A stretch of DNA of 64,000 nt from positions 1 to 64,000 of the forward strand of contig BBFS01000001.1 in the NCBI GenBank assembly GCA_001313365.1. Reading direction: 5' to 3'. Source of the stretch: Paenarthrobacter nitroguajacolicus JCM 14115. GTDB lineage: Bacteria; Actinomycetota; Actinomycetes; Actinomycetales; Micrococcaceae. Below the pieces are notes generated by a model, which searched no databases, was not told where the DNA came from, and saw only the letters and a list, made by a program, of their open reading frames with translations. Shown in pieces: positions 46,738 to 55,227 of the stretch (its first letter is position 1; each line of letters begins with the position of its first letter). A program made the translations under genes and the position numbers.

Positions 46738-47560
46738 ATGAAGCAGATGAGGCTCCGGTATAGCGGAGTTTGCTGGCAGTGCGGGACCTCCATCGCGGCC
46801 GGGTCGGAAGCGATCTACGAGAGCGAAAGTAGGACCGTCCGATGCCTGGCGTGTTCCACTGAGCCGATCAAGCACTTTCTTCGGGTCCGGAAGCGACGCG
46901 TGGCGGGTTGCTGTCACCTGCAGCCGGCACGGCAGGATCCTCTGCCCGACGCGAGTATGAGCGACGCAAAACCAAGGACCAGGATAGGCTCCGCGAGAAA
47001 TGGGGGACGGTTCGGCGCCCTGGCTGTCGCGCTCTCTGATGAGCGGCCGTCCACCCAGTCTTGGGCTCAAGGCGCCATCGGCGAGGAACGTTTAGGCGCT
47101 CGGCTGGATGCAGCGTCCTCAGATAGCCTGGCTGTCCTCCACGACCGGCGCATCCCTGGATCGAAAGCCAACATCGACCACATAGCTGTTACGCCGGGCG
47201 GAGTCTGGGTGATCGACGCCAAACGGTACAAGGGCCGGCCTGAACTGAAGATCGAGGGTGGCTTCCTTCACCCACGGGTCGAGAAGCTTCTCGTGGGCAG
47301 GCGTGACTCTACGAAGCTGGTTGATGGTGTGCTCAAACAGGTCGACGTCGTTCGGGAGCATGCCGGCGCTGTTCCGGTGAATGGCGTGCTGTGCTTCATC
47401 GAAGCGGACTGGCCGCTGGTTGGGGGGAGCCTTCACGACTCGTGGCGTGCACGTACTCTGGCCCAAACGGCTCGCAAAAGTACTTGCAACGCGGGCAGCC
47501 GGCGATGTTGATGTGGCGAGGATGACGGCGTTGCTAGCCACGCGGTTCAGGCGCGCGTGA
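46738..47560 (+). CDS. Zinc-ribbon plus NERD (nuclease-related) domain protein
   Basis: About 274 residues. The N-terminus has a C-x2-C...C-x2-C zinc ribbon (CWQCG and CLACS, about 24 residues apart). From about residue 105 comes the NERD domain: GAIGEERLGARLDA, HDRRIPGSKANIDHIAVTPGG and VWVIDAKRYKG, containing the restriction-endonuclease-like D...D-x-K arrangement (NIDHIAV...IDAKRY). After one G-run frame change near 47421 it ends LLATRFRRA at TGA 47558-47560. NERD proteins are widespread and mostly uncharacterised; a nuclease role is family inference only. Confidence 0.72.
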
Positions 47561-47590
47561 CGACACCGGCTGGCTGACGCAACCTTGCTT

Positions 47591-47830
47591 CTACTGCGGC
47601 TTGAACGATGACAGCCGATTAATTCCCTGTCGTGCAGCGGCTATCAAAGGCCGTGCCGCCAGAGATCCTGCCTTCAGAGAACCAAGAAATTTGCTGATGC
47701 TGCCGCTGAATAGTTCTTTGCTACGCCAGTTTTGCGCCAGTTCCCAAGTTATTCGGGTGAAGTGCACGGCCATCACGACAATGAAAAGCGAGATCACCAG
47801 GCCGGCAATTGAAGCGGCCACGATCATCAC
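47591..47830 (-). CDS. Possible small membrane protein
   Basis: 79 residues from GTG 47830 with one long hydrophobic stretch (IVAASIAGLVISLFIVVMAV) and a basic C-terminal tail. No recognised family and only a weak ribosome site. Supported by the coherent membrane segment and by lying in an otherwise empty gap. Confidence 0.35.
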   Translation of the reverse strand: MMIVAASIAGLVISLFIVVMAVHFTRITWELAQNWRSKELFSGSISKFLGSLKAGSLAARPLIAAARQGINRLSSFKPQ

Positions 47831-47961
47831 CCTGTGATGTGCACCAGGAGGACGGCAGAGATCACGACTGTGGGTGCGTCAAGAAGTTCCATATGTATTT
47901 TCTCGTTTGATGCGGGCTGGTAAGCGGGTCCGAGCCGGTCGTTGGGACCGAATCGCGGCAA

Positions 47962-48236
47962 TCAGCGGGAGATGCGGCGGTCAGGAGTGATCGGAGGCCT
48001 TGTCACAGATGTGCCTTCCAGGAGCTGGACACCCGTGGCTCTGCGCATTTGCCCCCGGAGCTCGATGTAGTCGAACGCCTTTGTGGCGTGGTCATCAAGG
48101 ACGCTTCCGGGGGGGCCCAGAAGTGTCCGTCGGTCTGGGCGGACACGCTCCAGGCAGCCTTGAACTGGATGTCTAGTTGTTCCCCTGGGTACGTCGTCAC
48201 GAGGGCAGCATATCTGCGGTAGGGCCGGGGGCGCAC
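47962..48236 (-). pseudogene. Unidentified coding fragment, minus strand
   Basis: Correcting the G7 run near 48110 gives one minus-strand frame of about 90 residues ending at TGA 47962-47964. It includes YRRYAALVTTYPGEQLDIQF, then WSVSAQTDGHFWAPGS and ATKAFDYIELRGQM. The composition is protein-like but I do not recognise the family. The frame stays open further upstream only by running antisense through the FtsI-type fragment at 48280-48521, so I take it as a truncated gene joined to that fragment around 48237-48280. Confidence 0.4.
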
Positions 48237-48279
48237 AGCGTTACGGTCCTGTGGCGCGTTTGCCGGGGGGGAGTGACCA

Positions 48280-48521
48280 GGCAAAGCCGAAGCAGTTGCC
48301 GACAACGGAGCAGGCTTCGATGGGTACACGGCCTCCTTCGTTGGCATGGCGCCCATGGAAGATCCGGAGTACATAGTGCTGGTAAACGTTCAGCGCCCGA
48401 AGGCAATATCTACGGCATCACCCAGGCCGGTGTGTTCAACGACGTCATGGCCCAGGTGCTGTCCCGGTATCAGGTGCCTGCGTCGACTACGCCGTCTGTG
48501 AGCCTGGCTCAGAAATACTAG
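48280..48521 (+). pseudogene. C-terminal fragment of an FtsI/PBP2-type transpeptidase
   Basis: About 80 residues readable as GKAEAVADNGAGFDGYTASF, then VGMAPMEDPEYIVLVNVQRP, GNIYGITQAGVFNDVM and a normal end at LAQKY-TAG. This is the tail of an actinobacterial FtsI-type penicillin-binding protein from about the KTGTAE box onward; here GK joins AEAV directly, so the KTG triad is damaged. The rest of the transpeptidase is absent upstream, where a stop (TGA 48274-48276) and unrelated minus-strand sequence lie. One frame change near 48400. It looks like a relic of a duplicated PBP gene or a recombination junction. Confidence 0.65.
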
Positions 48522-48565
48522 AAAAAAGTTGGTTGCCCGGTGGGTGTTGAGTCAAAGAGATGCCC

Positions 48566-48591
48566 CCCCTCAGACGAGGAGAGTCTGGGGG
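48566..48591. terminator. Hairpin between the PBP fragment and the lipoprotein gene
   Basis: CCCC-T-CAGAC pairs with GTCTG-GGGG (one bulged T) around loop GAGGAGA. It sits between convergent reading frames. The C run may be inflated. Confidence 0.45.
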
Positions 48592-48640
48592 CCATCGTCA
48601 ATTGGCCTCATTCTTGAGAATCGCGGCGCCTAGGGAAGCT

Positions 48641-49365
48641 TCACAAACTATCGAGGCGCTCCCATGTTTGTGTGTCATTGTTGAGTACGATTGCTTCAGT
48701 GCCGACCCCTTTTACTTCTCTTAGTCCGTGCTGGTAGCCAGTGATTGAGTACTCCTTCAAGGCTCCCTCTTGAACCGTTTGGGGGGGATCAGCAAGGCGA
48801 TATACTCCTTATCTGTCTCAATGTCCACGTCGTCGGTGATCGTCGCCTTGATGAATTTCGCATCCGTAGGTTTCGAACCGCCGTTCAGTCTTAGGATCTT
48901 TTCCTGCTGCGCTTTGTTGAGGCTGTTCCAGTATTCGTCATAGGTCACCGTGCCACCAACCCGCGAATAGTTCACTTGCGTGCCTGTCTCAATGTCACCT
49001 TTGTAGACCCCTCGGACAGTCATTTTTCCAACGGTTTGAGGGAAGACATATTGATTGGCAACGGGGGGGCTGAACGTGCGCCCACCGTCGATTGTCTCGA
49101 TGTGGACACGCGCAACAATCGGGAATTTGTTGAATCCGTAGAAGGGATCCTTTGGTTCCCAAATATAATCAAGATCCGTGCCTGCCGTTTCAATCTGGTC
49201 GGCCGGGATATTGGCATAGGCATTGTTGGAGTCTTGCAGAGCCGTCTGCTTGGCTGACTGATTAGGCCCTGAACCGCCGGCGTCGGTCGTTCCGGAGGCG
49301 CAAGCTGACAAACCGCCCAGCAGCAGCACTGCGGCGATCACCATGGGCGTTTTCAACTTGTGCAT
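48641..49365 (-). CDS. Secreted lipoprotein of unknown function
   Basis: About 241 residues. Signal peptide with lipobox (VLLLGGLSACASG), a Ser/Asn-rich linker, then a soluble domain with DYIWEPKDPFYGFNKFPIVA and VGKMTVRGVYKGDIETGTQV. As written it stops at 48757. Reading the G7 run at 48781-48787 as GGGGG extends it naturally through IPQTVQEGALKEYSITGYQH to VLNNDTQTWERLDSL and TGA 48641-48643, which I prefer. It lies 93 bases downstream of the matrixin-like protease, probably in one transcript. Confidence 0.65.
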
Positions 49366-49458
49366 GATGTAGATACGCCTCTTTGTGTTTTGAGATTGAT
49401 AGGGAGTGAGAACCTGACCCTCGTCGAGTCGTTGCGGAGTCGCGGAGGTAGCACAAGA

Positions 49459-50059
49459 TCAGTACATGTAGTTGATCGCATCGTTATCCACTCCCGCCAC
49501 TCGTTGCATGATCCGTCCGGAGCCTGTCTGGCACATGATGCTGTAGCGATTGGTGTTGTAATGAGCAAGCCCGAATGCGTGGCCCATCTCGTGAATAGTG
49601 GTTCCGAGGGCAGCGTCGTTGCTGACACTTGCCGAGCTGTAGACGGAGTCGTTTATGTGCACTTCTGCGTACGTCCAGTTTGATGACGCTGGATTTATTG
49701 CGCCGCCAGTCGCGGAGAAAAACGAGGTATGGGCCAAGGTGTTCATGCCCCCCCCGCCGAAGTAGGCATCATTATGTTGATGGAAGTCCATCGTAGAGCC
49801 CACGTTACTACCAACAAAGCTGACGTAAATTGGGTTATCCCAGCCGGGGTACATCCAGTTATTTGCTGCACCGGTGATGAGATGTTCCCAGTCACCAACT
49901 CCGGATGAGTAATTAAGCCATGCTGTGATGTTACCGACGCCATTTTGATAGCGGTAGCCGAAAGTAGGTGTTGCTGCCTGGCGCTTGTGCCGGCAGTATG
50001 ACCATGATCATTGCCAGCAAAACTGCCAGTAACGGTCTTCGAGCTCTCTCAAACAGCAT
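49459..50059 (-). CDS. Secreted matrixin-like zinc metalloprotease
   Basis: About 200 residues. A signal peptide (RRPLLAVLLAMIMVILPAQA) is followed, after one frame change near 49980, by FGYRYQNGVGNITAWLNY. The metzincin zinc site is TIHEMGHAFGLAHY (HExxHxxGxxH) with a Met-turn SIM about seven residues on. No propeptide cysteine switch is evident. ATG 50059 is the simplest start; upstream in-frame starts exist, including a GTG at 50203 behind a G-rich ribosome site, which would add about 48 non-signal residues. Likely degrades extracellular protein or processes a surface partner. Confidence 0.72.
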
Positions 50060-50203
50060 CGTGGGATTACGTCTGCCCATTGCATGGGCATCCACGTCCA
50101 TGACGGCGGTCGTGTTTGGATCGGCAGTGTCCGTGATCCGGTGAGGTCGTCCAGAATGAGTCCGGGAAATTTGCCTGCCATTCGATATGCGAGTTTCAAT
50201 CAC

Positions 50204-50944
50204 GTTGTCCCCCCCCTCATGACATTTTGAACGTCATTGTTCTACTGTGCACACGAGGGTCATCCCTCGCGCAAAACCGAAGTTACGAGCTTCGGAACTC
50301 ATCGGCCGATTGCTTAGCCGAAAATGCAACTTCAGTCCGTTTGTTCAGAGTGTAGGAGGGGGGGGCGCTGTTGCCAGCATTTGCATAAACGTTTTCTAGG
50401 TATTGCTTGCAACTCGCTTTAAATACCGGAGTTTATGACTTATTGGAATTTCTTGGAGAAATATATGAGTTTTGGCGTCACGAATCTCCTGTAGGTGTCT
50501 GGGAGGGATCTTCAGTCGCAATGCGCGTCTGAAGGGCGCTGACCCGGCAGGGTTGATGGAGAGGGGGCAGTCAGCGAAGGGCACTTGGCCAATTGGTATG
50601 GCGATCGTGCTGTGCTGCGATGGGCGAGGTCCGTGGACTCAGCGAGGCGGAGCCCATGGCTGCTGCTCTAATGTCGTAGAGCAGATCCCCGTTAGCGCTG
50701 CTCACCCTGATCTGGCTCCGGAGAAACATTGCTAATTCTTGGGCTTGAATGTTATCGCCACGGGTGTGGTGAATCTCTAGCTGAGGTCTAGTGCGGAGGT
50801 AGTAGTGAAATGCAGGCCTTGGATCGGCGAAGGCCTGCATTTCTTTGTGGCGATGCTACCTCGATGATTTTCGCGGTCATAAGTCGCATGCGAGGCCCGC
50901 CCAACGTGTGCGCTATCTCTGCCGTCACGCTATTGGTCAGAAGG
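50204..50944. other. Long intergenic region, lower GC
   Basis: About 740 bases between the protease and the next minus-strand gene. The part 50210-50480 is visibly less GC-rich than the core and contains short inverted repeats (CGAAGTTACGAGCTTCG near 50277). Open frames here lack family matches and normal composition. A strong hairpin lies at 50807-50843. Confidence 0.5.
50807..50843. terminator. Perfect 14-bp-stem terminator
   Basis: GAAATGCAGGCCTT (50807-50820) is exactly complementary to AAGGCCTGCATTTC (50830-50843) around loop GGATCGGCG. It lies about 100 bases downstream of the minus-strand gene ending at 50945 and is followed by TTTG on the plus strand. Confidence 0.75.
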
Positions 50945-51387
50945 TCATCCGATGAATTTCGTGCCGTCTTCGCGTGTGTAGATGACCCGACCCTTTTCGT
51001 CCACGGGGGGGAAGTCCTCAATGACCTTCCCTGTGGATGTGTCAATGATGACGATCGAGCTGGCTGGCCAAGTCGGATCCGGGACGACGTTGTAGGTGGC
51101 ATCTCCGGCCGTCAGCACTTGTCCGGCCGCGTTCTTCGCCCAGTTGGAGTAATCGACGATCTTTCCGGTGTTCGTGTTTACGGCCACGGTCTCCTCCGGG
51201 CCTGCAGGGGTTCCGTCCAAGTGCGATGAGTTCCACCATCCTTCATAGCCGCCAATGGGTCGGTCTGCCACCGGTCCCTTGAATGAAAAGGCGTCATCCT
51301 GCGGCGTTGTGGCGTTAGCTGGACGCTCACCGCGACTGCGCCAGCCAGCACCACTGCCGTGCCCAAAGCACCTATTACGAGCTTCAT
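50945..51387 (-). CDS. Small exported protein of unknown function
   Basis: About 148 residues. The N-terminal signal/anchor is MKLVIGALGTAVVLAGAVAV; after a frame change near 51316 the mature part runs ATTPQDDAFSFKGPVADRPI and GYEGWWNSSHLDG, with SSIVIIDTSTGKVIEDFPP near the end. No family recognised. It is the last gene of a minus-strand run of four (membrane protein, PadR, small protein, this one). Its ATG is directly coupled to the preceding gene through a G8 run whose true length is uncertain. Confidence 0.6.
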
Positions 51388-51618
51388 GTTTTCCCCCCCC
51401 TTGGTAATGTGCGACAGGATCATCCCGCCGCGATGTTTGAGGTCGTAAAACCTCGACGCCGCTGATGAGCATGCAGCGCCAAACAGCAAAGTGGCGGGAG
51501 ATATGCCCATTCCTGGACCGTCCAGTAGGTCAGCTTTCCACTGTTCTTCCCGGATTCGCCGAAGCCGTGCAGGCGTCAAAGCGAGACATACAGCAAGGAC
51601 TGCCTCTTGTGGCTTCAT
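51384..51618 (-). CDS. Small protein coupled to the PadR regulator
   Basis: About 76 residues: MKPQEAVLAVCLALTPARLR, then REEQWKADLLDGPGMGISPA and a hydrophobic LLFGAACSSAASRF. Similar short proteins with an R-x-E-x-W-x-A-D-L motif accompany PadR genes in many actinobacteria; role unknown. ATG 51618 overlaps the PadR stop (ATGA). If the G8 run at 51393-51400 is GGGG the protein ends HITKGKT; with five or eight Gs it would fuse in frame to the next gene. Confidence 0.55.
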
Positions 51619-51951
51619 ACAGCGCTCCATGCACTATCGCCGAAAGCGGGCGACGGGGGGGCGTAACAGAGGAAGTCCGTGATTTTTGCGCTCCCACAAA
51701 CTCCTGCGCCGGTGGACGGGCGTCGGCAAGGAGACGGTAGTAACGCCGTCGTGGTCCTTTGCGTTCTAACGAAGTTCCCATTCCCCCCCTTGCACCCAGC
51801 CAGCGGCTTCGAGGCGCTCCAGGATGGGATAAACCGTACCGGGCTTTTTGCCCGTGTCTTTGACGATCTGCAGCCCCCCACACGCTCTCTGCCGACAACA
51901 GCGCTTCGAGGACAAGTGCAGTGGCCGGGTGATCCGTCCCAAGTTCTCCAT
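51615..51951 (-). CDS. PadR-family transcriptional regulator
   Basis: About 111 residues with the winged helix only: ALVLEALLSAESVWGLQIVK, then KKPGTVYPILERLEAAGWVQ and the wing KGPRRRYYRL. It belongs to the short PadR-s2 class. With a corrected C7 run near 51655 it ends SPAFGDSAWSAV, stop overlapping the next start. Frame changes near 51880 and 51788. Likely autoregulates the four-gene minus-strand operon. Confidence 0.75.
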
Positions 51952-51964
51952 GCGCCTAATCTAG

Positions 51965-52240
51965 CTATATAGATTTAGAAGTCAAGTCGACGTTTGTTGG
52001 CGGGCTGCCGGGCGAGGTGGATTCCGGCCCTATGGTTAGCGCCGCGATTTTCTTACGGAACACCAGTGTTGCCAGCGGTACTGTCAGCAGGAAGACGCAG
52101 ACGACGAGGAAGGTCGCCAGAGCAGTCGCCAGGACAATCAAGCACATCAAGGCAATGTGGATTTCGGTTGAGCTGATATCGCCGATGTCATCAACCGCTT
52201 GAACGCGCAGTAACTGGGTGCTGGCAAATCGGAAGGCCAT
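51965..52240 (-). CDS. Small two-region membrane protein
   Basis: Intact 91-residue protein with a long hydrophobic stretch (ALMCLIVLATALATFLVVCV, then FLLTVPLATLVF) forming one long or two short helices and a polar C-terminus. ATG 52240 follows GGAGCGAAAG at ideal spacing. First gene of the PadR operon, 13 bases before the PadR start. Function unknown. Confidence 0.6.
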   Translation of the reverse strand: MAFRFASTQLLRVQAVDDIGDISSTEIHIALMCLIVLATALATFLVVCVFLLTVPLATLVFRKKIAALTIGPESTSPGSPPTNVDLTSKSI

Positions 52241-52436
52241 CTTTCGCTCCTGTGGATTCTGATTTATGAGTCAGAAGTAAGTACGGAGCAGGTTCATCCT
52301 GTGGCGCCAGTCGGGGAGAAGGTTATGCTCTTGTGATCCGCCGCATGCGCCGTGGGAATGGAGATGGTTCTACGGTGCAATGATTGGGCTTCCCGGAGTC
52401 CGAGCAGGTATGGATCATTAGCCTTGGGGGAAAGTG

Positions 52437-52890
52437 ATGAAGCGTAGACATCCGGCCGGCATCGCAATAGCGATCTCTCTTCTCGGGGGGGCCTCGCTCG
52501 CGGGATGCGCGGGGGGGCAGCAAGCGGCCAGCAATGAACTGCAGTCTTTCAGCTCCATGGATGAGGCGTACGCTGCCGTCGATGAGATCCTGGGATGCGA
52601 TTCCGAAGCCATTGGCAACCCGGTTGTTCCTATGGGCGATGGCGGCCGGCTCGCTTCCGCGCAGAGAGTCTGTTCAGAGAATGTGCAGATAGACCTGTAC
52701 CCGAATCAGGCGCCTTGATGAAAGCTATCAAACGTGGGCTGACTCAAGTCAGGGCAAAATCCCCCTGGTTCGCGGCGCCAACTGGATGGTTGTCGATCTC
52801 AGCAGAATCGCGGGCGGCCAGTCGTCAACAATGGACCTCCAAGGCCTGGCCGACAAACTGAAAGGCGAGTACGCCGTCGTCGGCATTTAG
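52437..52890 (+). CDS. Lipoprotein of unknown function
   Basis: About 150 residues. Signal peptide with lipobox (ISLLGGASLAGCAGG), then SSMDEAYAAVDEILGC, and after a frame change near 52715 and 52735 a second part IPLVRGANWMVVDLSRI ending KLKGEYAVVGI at TAG 52888-52890. Similar small actinobacterial lipoproteins with a D-E-A-Y-x-A-V motif exist without a known role. ATG 52437, or GTG 52434, after GGGGGAAA. Confidence 0.6.
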
Positions 52891-52982
52891 CTCGAGGCGG
52901 CAGCACAATCACTAAACGCAGCACGGTCACCAAACATGGCAGACTTGAAGCCTGCAAAATAAACGTCCGGAAGGAACTACCA

Positions 52983-54000
52983 GTGGCTGCTGCCCAAAAC
53001 ACCCGGCCAAGAGCGTCGCGGCCAACACTGTCAGCTGGCGTGACGCCGCGCCGGCCGCCGTGGTCCTGATCATGGGCCCGGAGGAGTACCTCGGAATTCG
53101 CGCCACGGATGGGATTCGTACCCAAGTTCGAACCAGCACTCCGGACGTTGAGCTCAGCCGCTGAACGCCGGCGCTACGAGGCCGGGTCTTTGGCGATGAC
53201 CGTCACCCCCCCGTCGCTCTTTGGCGAGGGCAAACTCATTGAGGTCGAGGGCCTCGAGGCTATGAATGACGCCTTCCTGGCAGACGGGTTGGCCTATCTC
53301 CAGCATCCGGACCAGGACGTTGTCCTTGTCCTGCGCCATGCCGGGGGGGAGTACGTGGCAAGAAGCTGCTCGACGCGTGAAGTCTGCCGGCTGGCCAGTC
53401 ATTGATTGCCAGCCCCCTGAAGAAGGACTCGGACAAGACGGCGTTTGTCGTCTCCGAGTTCAGGGCTGCGGGACGCCGCATTGAAGGCGAAGCCGTCCAG
53501 GCTTTGGTGAATGCCGTGGGTGCCAATCTCTCGGAGCTCGCGGCGGCATGCAGCCAGTTGATTGCCGACGCCACCACAGCTGTTACAGCGGAAACCGTGG
53601 AGCGCTACTACGGTGGCCGAGTGGAAGCTACGGCGTTCAAAGTGGCCGATGCTGCCATGGCCGGCAACGGACCGGTGGCATTGTCCACTCTGAGGCACGC
53701 CTTGGCCACCGGCGTGGATCCCGTTCCTTTGGTTGCGGCACTGGCGGCCAAGCTGCGCACCTGGCAAAAGTTGCGGGAGCCAATGGTTCACCGGCCACCA
53801 TCGCCAAGAACTTGGGAATGCAGCCCTGGCTCGTAGAGCAGGCCCAACGCGATGTCCGCCGCTGGACCCCTGAGGGCCTGATTCGCTCTATCCAAGTCAT
53901 CGCCGAGGCGGATGCCCAGGTGAAGGGCGAATCGCGTGACCCCGTCTATGCGGTGGAGCACGCGGTCACGGTTATTGCCACGTCGGCCAGCCGCCGCTGA
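52983..54000 (+). CDS. holA: DNA polymerase III delta subunit
   Basis: Clamp-loader subunit that opens the beta clamp. About 335 residues: VVLIMGPEEYLGIRATDGIR at the N-terminus, SLFGEGKLIEVEGLEAMNDA, DCQPLKKDSDKTAFVVSEFR, then the helical collar domain ending VEHAVTVIATSASRR. It lacks the nucleotide motifs of gamma/tau, as expected. GTG 52983 after GGAAGGA. Frame changes near 53008, 53160, 53205, 53347, 53412 and 53778. In related genomes it usually follows comEC directly; here about 20 kb separates them. Confidence 0.88.
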
Positions 54001-54035
54001 AGCTGGCGCGTTCACCGCGGCTTCCGTTTAAACCC

Positions 54036-54066
54036 AAAGGCCGGCACCCAATGGGCGCCGGCCTTT
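54036..54066. terminator. Bidirectional terminator between holA and rpsT
   Basis: AAAGGCCGGC pairs perfectly with GCCGGCCTTT around an 11-base loop, with T-rich flanks on both strands. It serves the convergent holA and rpsT. Confidence 0.85.
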
Positions 54067-54093
54067 TGATCAGCTCAGTCGAACTGGAAAACC

Positions 54094-54354
54094 TTAGAGT
54101 GCGTTGACCTTCTTGGAGATCGCCGACTTGCGGTTTGCAGCGTTGTTCTTGTGAATAACGCCCTTGCTGACAGCCTTGTCCAGCTTGCGGCTGGCAGCAA
54201 CAAGTGCAGTTCCAGCAGCATCCTTGTCGGCAGACTCAACGGCGGTGGTGACGGCGCGGATGGCCGTCTTCAGCTCAGACTTGACGGCGTTGTTACGCAG
54301 GCGAGCCTTCTCGTTGGTGAGGATGCGCTTCTTCTGGGACTTGATATTAGCCAC
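54094..54354 (-). CDS. rpsT: 30S ribosomal protein S20
   Basis: Intact 86-residue basic protein binding the 5' domain and helix 44 of 16S r[23 protein letters not shown], then [19 protein letters not shown] at the end. No long G/C runs, hence no frame problem. Convergent with holA and divergent from the lepA side, its usual place in actinobacteria. Confidence 0.97.
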   Translation of the reverse strand: MANIKSQKKRILTNEKARLRNNAVKSELKTAIRAVTTAVESADKDAAGTALVAASRKLDKAVSKGVIHKNNAANRKSAISKKVNAL

Positions 54355-54535
54355 GTATGAACTCTCTTTTTAATGCGGAAATGGTCTAGAGGGTTTTCAG
54401 GTTGGCCATCGACTGAGCGGCGTGGGGGGGATGCCTATGGCAGCCAACCATGTATGGCCGTCGACCTGCACGGACACACAGCTATAAAGGATAGCAGAAA
54501 CTCAGGCGTCACGCAGAACCTGGCGCATAGTCCGG

Positions 54536-55068
54536 CTAGTTCCGGGCTTGGAGAGCCCGGGCAACCTCGTGGAACTGCGACTTTCCCAGAACAGCGCCTT
54601 CCCGCCGGATCGCGTTGGGATTCAGCCGGATGACGCGACCCACGTTGATCTCACTGGGCCTGCCTTGCCGATCCCAGGCGCCGGTTCCGATATCGACATA
54701 CTCGCCCGCCCGCGCGTCGTTGTCGTGGTCCTTGGACGTCAGCATGAGACCCAACAGCCACTCGCGGTCCCGACCAACAAGAAGTACGGGGGGGCGGTCT
54801 TTGCCTTTTGTGTGGTCCTCTTCATAGGGAACCCAGCTCCACACAATCTCGCCAGGGTCCGGTTGGCCATCGGGCTTGGGGGAGTAGTTGACCTTAACTG
54901 AACCGCTGAAGTCGCCGGGGTAGGGGGCCTGGCTGATGTTCGACGTCGGATCGCCGGGACTGCGTCCTTCGGGCGCGTGCAGGGGGTGGCCGTCTTGGTG
55001 CTGGTGCCTCCCAACGACTTGAGGGACCGCAGGATGAGTTTGCCCAGAGGGCGCAAGTCGAAAGCCAT
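54536..55068 (-). CDS. PemK/MazF-fold protein
   Basis: About 175 residues. The PemK-like barrel is in the C-terminal half: DPGEIVWSWVPYEEDHTKGK, then DRPVLLVGRDREWLLGLMLT and PSEINVGRVIRLN. An N-terminal extension of about 60 residues (MAFDLRPLGKLILRSLKSLG onward) is longer than in MazF toxins. No antitoxin gene is adjacent, and its place next to lepA is shared by many Micrococcaceae, so I see it as a domesticated PemK-fold protein rather than a toxin. Frame change near 54980; the G7 run at 54788 is frame-neutral. Confidence 0.65.
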
Positions 55069-55227
55069 GTGACAACGCTACAGCTGGCTCCTGCTGATGC
55101 CCGGCACACAATGTACGGCGAAGCGCCTGTTCATGGGAGACTAGAGGATCAGATGCGCGGCGTGTTCCGGCTGGCCTATGCCCAGTGACGGGAATTACCG
55201 CGCGAGTGTCGACAGTAAGGATCCTGC

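Noticed and set aside
48003..48374. 123-residue minus-strand open frame as one gene
   Set aside because: Its upstream third is antisense to the FtsI-type fragment, and the downstream end continues past 48003 once a run is corrected; treated as a fragment ending at 47962.
50472..50840. Short overlapping frames in the 50.2-50.9 kb gap
   Set aside because: Atypical composition, no family match, no ribosome site.
32260..52982. Prophage, integrative element or transposon
   Set aside because: No integrase, transposase, terminal repeat or tRNA attachment site could be seen; gene content is metabolic and regulatory.
54536..55068. Functional MazF/PemK toxin-antitoxin module
   Set aside because: No antitoxin gene adjacent and the locus is syntenic housekeeping.
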